Source: Aureococcus anophagefferens (taxonomy: Eukaryota; Sar; Pelagophyceae; Pelagomonadales; Pelagomonadaceae). Taken from it: a DNA stretch of 13,465 nucleotides. Every line of letters begins with the position of its first letter. Position 1 is the first letter of the stretch. The notes beneath the pieces were generated by a model. It had not been told where the DNA came from and ran no database searches. It was given only the letters and a program-made list of their open reading frames with translations. Shown one piece after another: positions 7,247-13,465 of this stretch. The position numbers were made by a program, and so were the translations under genes. The stretch is from contig NW_008705575.1 of the NCBI RefSeq assembly GCF_000186865.1, positions 652,541-666,005 on the forward strand, given 5' to 3'.

Positions 7247-9423
7247 ATGGGCGGACCGCTCCTCGACGACGAGGCGTCGTCGTCGTCGTCGGCGCGCATC
7301 GGCGCCGCGGCTTTTGACGACGAGGCGTCGTCGTCGTCGGCGCGCATCGGCGCGCCGCGAGCGCCGCGGCGCCGCGCCCGGCGCGCCGCGGCGCTCGCGG
7401 CGGCCTGCGCGGCGGCGGCGCTCGTCGGCGGGTCCCTGCCCGGACGGCGGCGGTCCGCGACCGTCGCGCTCGCGGCGTCCAAGGGCACCTTCTCCATGAC
7501 GGGCATCGTGCCGCGGCCCTTCGTCGGCGAGGTCTACGCGGCGGACGAGAAGATGCTGACCGAGGAGGAGGCCTGGGAGGCGCTGCAGGCCGCGGACTTC
7601 AAGGCCCACTGCGACAACGTGACCTACGCGTTCTGCGGCCGCAGCACGTGCCGCCTGAACGGCGAGAAGGCCGTGGCGACGTGCGGCTGCAAGCTCATCA
7701 AGGCGTCCGCGGGCTCCATCGGCTTCAACAGCAAGAACGCGTACCTCATCCGGTCCAAGATCGTCCGCAAGGCGCTCTACGAGGCCACGGTGCTCAACTC
7801 GAGCACGTCCTTCGTGAACACGGTCTGCGGCGCCATCGAGAGCCGAAGGCTCTGGCGCGACGCGGGCTTCGGCAGCGACTTCGGCAGCTTCAGCGACCCG
7901 GGCTACCCGGGCTACTGGGCCATGATCGACTTGGATTGTGATTCCTCCGGGTCCATCGACTACAACTTCGCGGACTGCGACGGCGCGCCCTGCGACATCG
8001 AGCAGGGCTTCAACCTGTGCCGGAAACAACCAGTGGAATGGCCCTGTCCAGCAAAACTTCAAACCTCTCTATCTCGGTCAGATCGACGTCGTTCCGGCTG
8101 ATTTTTGGACAGGTCGTTTTCTCTCGGTGAGTTCTTTTTAGAGAGTGAAAGAGCTATGTCAAAATCGTGCAAACACGTCCATATTGAAGTCGTGTTGAAT
8201 ATGTTTGTTTCCTGCCAGGCTTCAACACGGCGCCCTTCGACGCAAACTACGACTCCATGTGCGTCTGCCCCTACGTCGCCGCGAACCGGTCCTACGTGAT
8301 CCACGAGTACATCACGGACGCGACGGCGACGTCCTGCCCGGAGCTCATGACGGGCCTCGGCGACTGCGCCATCCAGAAGACGCTGAGCCGCAACGCGATG
8401 ATGACGACGCGCGCCGACACGCTCGAAGTCTACGCGGACCTCAAGTCCGCAAGCTTCCTATCCGCGGGGACCGAGTGCCCGACCGTGAGCTTCAACAACG
8501 TGTCGACGATGCCGACCTGGAGCCCGACGGCGAGCCACCCGCCGACGGCCGCGCCGACGACCGGCGCGCCGAGCTACGCGCCGACGTACTGCCCGACGCT
8601 GTTCCCGACGCTCAACCCGACGCTCTACCCGACGCCGAACCCGAGCCTCGTGCCGACGAGCCCCGCGCCGTCCGCGGGGCCCAGCGGAAACCCGTCGTTC
8701 TACCCGAGCGCGGCGCCGACGACGGCCGCGCCGTCCGCGGCGCCGTCGTACGCGCCCAGCGCCGCGCCGACGACGGCCGCGCCGTCCGCGGGGCCGTCCG
8801 TCGTGCCGTCGTCCCTGCCCTCGCCGCGGCCGACGCACCACACGAGCGACCCGACCGTGCTGCCGTCGGCATCGTTCGCGCCCACGTCGTCTCCGACGTA
8901 CGTGCCGACGCTCAAACCCACGTATCGGAAGGATCCGACGCGGGCGCCGACGTTGCTGCCCAGCCCCGAGCCGACCGTGAAGCCCACCTATCGCAAGGAC
9001 CCCACGGCGGCGCCGTCCATCGAGCCGTCGCCGCTCCCCAGCCCGCGACCCACGTATCGCAAGGACCCGACGGGCGCGCCGTCGTTCCTGCCGAGCCCGG
9101 AGCCGTCGGTGAAGCCCTCCGACGAGCCCTCGGCGGCGCCGAGCTACCTCCCGACGCTGAAGCCGACGCGCCGCAAGGATCCGACCGCGGCGCCGTCGAT
9201 CCAGCCATCGCCGCTCCCGACGCTGAAGCCGTCCCATCACAAGGATCCGACCGCGGCGCCGTCGTACGCGCCGACCGCCGCGCCGACGCTGAAACCGACG
9301 CACCGGAAGGATCCGACCGCGGCGCCGTCGGGCGCGCCGACCTCCGCGCCGACGCTGAAGCCCACCCATCGGAAAGATCCGACCGCGGCGCCCTCCGACG
9401 ACGCGTATAGTTATAGCTACTAG
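7247..9423 (+). CDS. Membrane-anchored, Cys-rich surface protein with Pro/Thr/Ser repeat tail, two exons
   Basis: A predicted cell-surface or wall glycoprotein of unknown function. Exons 7247-8006 and 8219-9423 give 654 residues. The ATG at 7247 has a good context (CCGCTCATGG). A Ser/Asp-rich N-terminus with two near-identical 17-residue units precedes Arg-rich RRRARR and a hydrophobic helix of about 18 residues (from about 45), the layout of a type II membrane anchor. The ectodomain of about 350 residues has many cysteines (FCGRSTC, ATCGCK, MCVCPY) and a DLDCDSSGSIDYNF segment that resembles a calcium loop. From about 8510 the protein is Pro/Thr/Ser-rich (APTxAPS type), likely O-glycosylated, passing into 22-residue units with KPTYRKDPTAAPS, and ends DDAYSYSY. 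Such PT-repeat proteins are common in stramenopile algae. The intron at 8007-8218 is introner-like; without its removal the frame stops at 8099-8101. Confidence 0.8.
7265..7357 (+). repeat. 51-bp coding duplication at the N-terminus of the surface protein
   Basis: Two head-to-tail copies begin at 7265 and 7316, exactly 51 bp apart, encoding DDEASSSSSARIGAAAF and DDEASSSSARIGAP. The second copy lacks one TCG codon. Each copy contains CGACGAC-GAGGC-GTCGTCG, which can fold as a hairpin. Confidence 0.8.
8007..8218 (+). other. Intron of the surface-protein gene, 212 nt, GC-AG
   Basis: The exon 1 frame (…CDIEQG) and the exon 2 frame (GFNTAPFDANYD) join exactly if 8007-8218 is removed. The donor is AGG|GCTTCAAC and the acceptor CCTGCCAG|GCTTCAAC. 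The junction restores Gly-Phe-Asn once. The intron is clearly AT-richer than its exons and contains stops in the exon 1 frame. The intron equals one target duplication plus the 204-bp mobile element. Confidence 0.8.
8015..8218 (+). mobile_element. Introner-like non-autonomous DNA element with TIRs and 8-bp TSD
   Basis: The 204-bp insert is flanked by identical octamers GCTTCAAC (8007-8014 and 8219-8226). Its left end reads CTGTGCCGGAAACAAC and its right end, on the opposite strand, CTGGCAGGAAACAAAC: inverted repeats matching at 13 of 15 positions with one gap. The right end supplies the terminal CAG used as 3' splice site. The insert encodes nothing. This matches the introner elements described for Aureococcus and Micromonas, where DNA transposons with target duplications become introns. 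Confidence 0.75.
8518..8913 (+). repeat. Irregular PT/PS-rich coding repeat
   Basis: Within the surface-protein gene, short units of the type PTAAPTTxAPS and PTxxPTL recur without a fixed period. A stretch AAPTTAAPSA is nearly duplicated at about 8713 and 8764 (GCGCCGACGACGGCCGCGCC in both). It is typical of expanding Pro/Thr-rich stalks. Confidence 0.7.
8914..9399 (+). repeat. 66-bp (22-residue) coding repeat with KPT-x-RKDPT-x-APS core
   Basis: Seven units in the surface protein carry [KR]P[TS]-x-x-KDPT-[AGR]-AP[ST]; most are exactly 22 residues. One 16-residue unit (KPSDEPSAAPSYLPTL) has lost the basic core. The last three units are the most alike at DNA level (AAGGATCCGACCGCGGCGCC), indicating recent 3' duplication. 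Confidence 0.85.
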
Positions 9424-9625
9424 CCTGTGTGTGGCCGTGCAAGAGTCGTGTAAGCGGTGCAACATCGGGTTCGACCTCTGTTCAACCTTTTGTTTGAGGC
9501 TTCATATAGAGTTTGGGCGCGCCTTTGCTCCTCCCTGCGCAGCGGCCGTGGCGCGCGTCCGCCTCGGCTTCGTCGGCTGCGACGTCCTGCCAAGTTCCTC
9601 CCGGCCGCGATCTGCATAACCAATA
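9424..9625 (+). promoter_or_regulatory. Spacer carrying the 3' end of the surface gene and promoter of the 9626 gene
   Basis: A 202-bp spacer between two genes on the same strand. A TATA-like CATATAGAG is at about 9503-9511, some 115 bp before the next ATG, and CCAATAATGG overlaps that start codon. No polyadenylation signal is recognisable. Confidence 0.4.
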
Positions 9626-10459
9626 ATGGCGGACCAGCCTGACGTCGATGCGATGGGCATCAAAGCGCTCAAGCAGTTGATAGAGAGCAGCGGCCTCTCG
9701 CACGCGGATTGCTTTGAAAAGGCGGACCTGCGCGCGCGCAGCCGCGAAGCGCTGGCGCGCCTCGCCGAGGCGCGGAAGATCGCCGACGAGAAGAAAACCG
9801 CCGACGCCAAGCACGCCGAGGCGACGGGCGCCGCGCCGCCGCGGAGGCCGCCGCCGCCGAAGGGCTCGCCGAAGGCCAAGGCGCCGCCGCCGAAGCGGCC
9901 CGCGGCGAAGCCGCGCCAGCCGCCGAAGAAGCGCGCGCGCAAAAGCACCGCCGACGAGTGGGACAGCGACGCCGAGTCCGAGGAGGAGGAGGTCCCGAGC
10001 TCGTCGGATGAGGAGTCCGTCGCCGAGTCGTCCGACGCCGACTCGGTCAAGGAGCGCAAGGCCGCCGCCGCGCGCCCAAAGGCCGCGAAGCCGGCCGACG
10101 GCACGGCGTTCGCGCTCTGGATCTCGACGGGGCAGACGTCGCTCGGCGACGACGAGAAGGTCCTCGGCGTCTTCTACTCGTGGGCGCAGGTCGTGAAGCG
10201 CGCCAAGGACGTCCTCGCCGACGGCCACGGCCACGAGAACTGGTGGTGCCCCAAGTCGAAAGGGGGCTACCTGCCCGACAACGGCGACGACGACGACGAC
10301 TACGGCGACCGCGAGTACTTCGAGGACCACACGGGGTCCACGGCCGAGCCCGAGGGGTTCATCTCCTGGCGTCTGGCGTCCGCCAAGCACGGCGAAGGGG
10401 GACTACGGCAACATGGCGCTGTGGGCGCAGCGCGTCCAGATCCCGCCCTGAGCGCGTAA
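9626..10459 (+). CDS. Nuclear-type protein with SAP-like N-terminal domain and unknown C-terminal domain
   Basis: Not a protein I can name; 277 residues as read. The first 45 residues (MGIKALKQLIESSGLSHADC, then EKADLRARSREAL) have the helix-turn-helix and Cys-Glu-Lys pattern of SAP-like domains, such as the MANF C-terminal domain. A Pro/Lys/Ala-rich linker follows with a likely nuclear localisation signal (PPKKRARKS, about 106-114), then an acidic Ser/Glu/Asp-rich stretch. The C-terminal 110 residues (ALWISTGQ, VLGVFYSWAQVVKRA, ENWWCPKSKGG) look folded but match no family I recognise. Near the end, a run of five G (10397-10401) puts the sequence out of a better frame. With one G fewer the end reads GEGDYGNMALWAQRVQIPP and stops at 10449-10451. 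The ATG at 9626 has a strong context (AATAATGG). The stop is 9-17 bp from the convergent kinase stop. Confidence 0.65.
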   Translation: MADQPDVDAMGIKALKQLIESSGLSHADCFEKADLRARSREALARLAEARKIADEKKTADAKHAEATGAAPPRRPPPPKGSPKAKAPPPKRPAAKPRQPPKKRARKSTADEWDSDAESEEEEVPSSSDEESVAESSDADSVKERKAAAARPKAAKPADGTAFALWISTGQTSLGDDEKVLGVFYSWAQVVKRAKDVLADGHGHENWWCPKSKGGYLPDNGDDDDDYGDREYFEDHTGSTAEPEGFISWRLASAKHGEGGLRQHGAVGAARPDPALSA

Positions 10460-10468
10460 GTACGAATC

Positions 10469-13465
10469 TCAGCACCACAAGTTAAGTCCCTTCCAGTGCC
10501 GGCCGAGGCAGTTCGGGTCCGTCGCGAGATCCACGAGCACGCGGACCTGGTCGCGGACGTCGAGGACGTCGCCGTCGACGTCGCGCCGCGCGTCGCCGGG
10601 GTCGCCGCGCGCGACGGCCTTGGCGTGCTCCTTCATGGGCTTGAACATGGCGTTGGTGTTCCGGTCGAGCTCCTCGACGAGGAGCGCGACGGGGTGCGCG
10701 CCCCGGAGCTTGCCGCGGGCGACGGCGACGCGCTGCTCCGGCGTCGCGGCGGCCGGGCCCGCGCCGGCGCGGCCCGGGGCCGCGCGGCCCGGGACCGCCG
10801 TCGGCGGCGAGGCGGCGGCCGTCGGCGCCGTCGGCGCGTCGTCGAGGAGGCCCGACGAGTCGTGGTCCCGGCCGTCGAGCCAGTCGAGGACGGGCTCGCG
10901 CACGAAGGTCTCGAGGAGCGCGAGGAGCGCCGCCGCGTCGCGCGGGCCGCGGAGCGCGGCGAGCGCGGTCTCCGCGGCGTCGGCGAAGAGGGCGTCGCCG
11001 TCGAGGGGCGCGAGGGGCGCGCGGAGCTCGCGCGTGAGCCGGAAGGGGATGAGCTCGGGCACGGGCAGCGCGGTCGTCGCCGTCCCGAACGCGTAGCCCA
11101 TGTCGATGTGGACGACGGCGCCGTCGCCGTCCGCCAGGAGCAGGTTGTCGAGGTGGCGGTCGCCGAGGCCGACGACGTAGCCGCAGACGCTCGCCGTCGC
11201 GAGCGTCTCGAGGTAGACGCGGCGCTTCGCGAGGAACGTCTCCGGCGCGGGCGCGAGGCGACACAGATGGCGCCGGAGCGCGCCCGCGTCGCCGTCGAGC
11301 GCCTCGTGCGCCGCGGCCATGGCGGCCTCGGCCCGCCGGCGCGGCGCGTGCCAGACCTTGTCCTTCGGGCCGCCGTCGTGGACGAGCTTCAGGGCCTTGT
11401 TCCGCGCCTTCTTCGCGTCGTCGAGCGCGCGGAGCCCGCCGGCGAGCTCCGGCGCGATCGCGGCCTTGAGCGTCGGCGCGCGCGAGACCCACTCGACGAG
11501 GCCCACGCGGGGGCTCAGGGGGACGACCCGGAACGTGCGCACGGCCAGGCCCCGGCGCCGCGCGGCGCCGCCGGCGCGCGATAGGGCCGCGCCCATCGCG
11601 TCGAAGAGCTGCTCGACGCGGTCGTCTAACCTCAAATCCTCGCCGCCCTTGACGAGGTAGTCGTAGGCCGCGCCGTCCGTGGCCACGATGGTCAGCCGCT
11701 TGGGCCGCTGCTTCGAGGCCAGGGCCAGGAGCTGGTCCCGGAAGCGTGCGATCCGCAGCGCGGGCCGCCCGGGCACGGCGACGTCGTCGCGGCCGTCGAA
11801 GTCCGCGAGGTAGCGGCTGTAGGCCGCGAGGTCCGGCCGCGGCGGGGGGGGCTTCATTTCGTTCTTCAGCGCGAGCGCCTCGGCCCTGGCGTCCTTGAAG
11901 GCCCCGGGCGACGTCGCCGCCTTTGAGGATCGCGGCGTCGACGGCGTGGACCTTGGGCGACTTTCGAAGCTTCTGACCGAACGTGGCGTTGGTTTCGCCG
12001 ACGCGCGCGCCGACGCCGTCCCAGGACGCGTCGAGGAGCGTGCGGCGGCAGCGGCGCCAGGTCCGCGCGGCGCCCGCGGCGTCGCCGCGCGCCGCGCGCT
12101 GGTGCGCGTCCTTGACAAAGTCGTAGTAGCGGAACTCGGGCTCGTGCAGGCCGGCCGCGGCGGCGACGAAGGCCTCGGCGGCGTCGTCGAAGCAGGCCGC
12201 GAGCGCCTCCTTGAGGACCGGGTGGCCCTCCGGGAGCCGCTCCGCGGCGAAGCGGAGCGCGTCGCGGACGCTCGCCGGCGCGTCGCGCGCGAGGCGCGCG
12301 ACGGCGGGCTGCACGCCCGCGCAGAGCGCGCGCGCGACGTCGCCGTCGCCGTCGCCGTGCGCCGAGAGCACGGCGACGAACTGGGCGCCCCAGGGCGCGA
12401 GCGACGGCGCGGCGACGGCCGCCTGGCCCGCTTTGAACGCTTCCACGGCCGCGGCCGCGCGCCGCGACGCGAACAGCGAGAGCAGCCGCGGCACCGCGCG
12501 CGCCGCGAGCGCGTCGCCGCCGGGCGCCGCGACGGCGCGCAGGTAGGAGGCGACGGCCGCCGCCGCGACGGCGCCGCGGGGTTCGCGGCCGCCGCCCGGC
12601 GCGAGCGCCGCGAGGTCGCACGCGGCCGCGCCCGCGGCCGAATGGCGCGGCCGCTTCGCGGGGCCTTCGCCGTCGGCGCCGTCCGCGGGGGCCCGCGCCT
12701 CGTCGCGGCGCAGCATCTCATCCAGAAAGTCCGCGTAGGCGAAGGCCGCGGCGCCGTCGTTCGATTCCGCGTCGGCCCGGAGGCATTGCGCCGCCGCGTC
12801 CATCTGGGCCCGGGCGGCGGCGCGCGCGTCGCCGCACCGCGGCCGCGCGGCGCCCGCGTCGAGGGCGTCGGCGAACTCGCGGTGCACGGGGCCCCGCTCC
12901 GCCGCGTGTTCCAGCGCCTTCTTGTAGAGTTCGCAGCACCGCTCGCGGCCGCCGCCGTCGCCGGCGTCCGCATGGCGCCGCGCGGCCGCGAGGAAGAAGT
13001 CGGCCTTGAAGGCCGCGATGTCGCCCCGCGCGTTGTCGGCGAACATCTTGTCCTTGAGGCAGAGGGCCTGCGCGACCTCGACGGCGCCGCGCGACAGTGC
13101 GAGCGCGCCCGCGGCGAGGCGCTGGCCGTCGAGCGGCGCGGTTTGCGCGGGGGACCGCGGCGCGTCGCGGCAGATCTGGCGGCAGCGCAGGTCCCAGACG
13201 AGGTCCTCGACCTCGAAGCGGCCGCCCGCCGGGGGCATTGCGGCCCAGCGGTCCGCGACGCCGCGGCCGCCGGGCCTCGCCGCGGCGTCGACGGCGCCGA
13301 GCGCCGCGAGCTCCGCGAGCTGCTCGCGGCGCGGGCCGACGGCGCAGGCGTCGAGAGCCGCGAGGTGGTCGCCGACGCGCGCGTAGCCCGCGTCCAGCGC
13401 CTCGGCGCAGCCGCCCCAGTCGCCCGCGCGCGCGAGCGCCGCGGCGACGGCCGACGGCGCCGCGG
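10469..13465 (-). CDS. PRKDC: DNA-PKcs-like PIKK kinase, C-terminal part (FAT, kinase, FATC); 5' end outside window
   Basis: The C-terminal third or less of a phosphatidylinositol-3-kinase-related protein kinase. DNA-PKcs binds Ku at double-strand breaks for end joining. The open frame enters from the window edge as helical, Ala-rich FAT repeats (for example ELYKKALEHAAERGPVHREF, without an ATG start). The kinase domain holds the nucleotide-binding LVKGGEDLRLDDRVEQLF (from 11656 downwards), catalytic GDRHLDN (11144-11164), the metal motif as DMG (11096-11104) and PVPELIPFRLTREL. The FATC end reads LATDPNCLGRHWKGLNLWC. The PVPEL-PFRLTR and ATDPN-LGR-W-G signatures fit DNA-PKcs better than ATM, ATR, mTOR or SMG1. 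The frame shifts once, near 11902-11905 (a run of four G in the gene) or through a possible 58-nt GT-AG intron (11951-11894). Everything downstream stays in frame to the TGA at 10469-10471. Confidence 0.85.
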   Translation of the reverse strand, partial: PRRRRPSPRRSRARATGAAAPRRWTRATRASATTSRLSTPAPSARAASSSRSSRRSAPSTPRRGPAAAASRTAGPQCPRRAAASRSRTSSGTCAAARSAATRRGPPRKPRRSTASASPRARSHCRAAPSRSRRPSASRTRCSPTTRGATSRPSRPTSSSRPRGAMRTPATAAAASGAANSTRRRWNTRRSGAPCTASSPTPSTRAPRGRGAATRAPPPGPRWTRRRNASGPTRNRTTAPRPSPTRTFWMRCCAATRRGPPRTAPTAKAPRSGRAIRPRARPRATSRRSRRAAAANPAAPSRRRPSPPTCAPSRRPAATRSRRARCRGCSRCSRRGARPRPWKRSKRARRPSPRRRSRPGAPSSSPCSRRTATATATSRARSARACSPPSRASRATRRRASATRSASPRSGSRRATRSSRRRSRPASTTPPRPSSPPRPACTSPSSATTTLSRTRTSARRAATPRAPRGPGAAAAARSSTRPGTASARASAKPTPRSVRSFESRPRSTPSTPRSSKAATSPGAFKDARAEALALKNEMKPPPPRPDLAAYSRYLADFDGRDDVAVPGRPALRIARFRDQLLALASKQRPKRLTIVATDGAAYDYLVKGGEDLRLDDRVEQLFDAMGAALSRAGGAARRRGLAVRTFRVVPLSPRVGLVEWVSRAPTLKAAIAPELAGGLRALDDAKKARNKALKLVHDGGPKDKVWHAPRRRAEAAMAAAHEALDGDAGALRRHLCRLAPAPETFLAKRRVYLETLATASVCGYVVGLGDRHLDNLLLADGDGAVVHIDMGYAFGTATTALPVPELIPFRLTRELRAPLAPLDGDALFADAAETALAALRGPRDAAALLALLETFVREPVLDWLDGRDHDSSGLLDDAPTAPTAAASPPTAVPGRAAPGRAGAGPAAATPEQRVAVARGKLRGAHPVALLVEELDRNTNAMFKPMKEHAKAVARGDPGDARRDVDGDVLDVRDQVRVLVDLATDPNCLGRHWKGLNLWC

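Noticed and set aside
10496..11584. 362-codon + strand open frame antisense to the kinase
   Set aside because: Same mirror effect; kinase and FATC motifs on the minus strand explain the region.

Overview
This window reads as nuclear DNA from a very GC-rich, gene-dense microbial eukaryote. Spliceosomal introns break most of the recognisable proteins. The gene set (VPS25, a plant/protist-type UDP-sugar pyrophosphorylase, a cyclin, a DNA-PKcs-like kinase) is eukaryotic. The Pro/Thr/Ser-repeat surface protein, the very high GC3 and one intron with the anatomy of an introner transposon suggest a marine stramenopile alga, most likely a pelagophyte of the Aureococcus type. That assignment is inference; no marker gene proves it.

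Layout, left to right: a possible 3' end of a + strand gene (1-87); a gene-free stretch (88-443); a secreted-type alpha/beta hydrolase (-, 444-1450); a divergent spacer with three 39-bp tandem repeats; a sphingomyelinase-like EEP phosphodiesterase (+, 1739-2893); a four-exon cyclin (-, 2912-4196); a divergent spacer with a TATA box; the ESCRT-II subunit VPS25 (+, 4428-4982); a decayed tandem repeat; UDP-sugar pyrophosphorylase (-, 5161-7066); a divergent spacer; a membrane-anchored, Cys-rich, PT-repeat surface protein (+, 7247-9423) split by the introner-like intron; a nuclear-type protein with a SAP-like N-terminus (+, 9626 to about 10455); and the C-terminal part of a DNA-PKcs-like kinase (-, 10469-13465, 5' end outside the window).

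The genes mostly alternate strand. Divergent pairs share 180-290 bp promoters, and convergent pairs end as little as 9-18 bp apart, so 3' UTRs must overlap. Most introns are 58-67 nt. Four of the six that change frame fit only with a GC-AG donor/acceptor pair. Two remaining frame breaks, in the DNA-PKcs-like gene and in the 9626 gene, coincide with runs of G and look more like single-base indels than introns. The genes do not form a pathway; they are housekeeping and surface functions packed together.

The most interesting item is the intron at 8007-8218. It is a 204-bp element with terminal inverted repeats and an exact 8-bp target duplication, and it supplies its own 3' splice site while borrowing a GC donor from the duplicated target.
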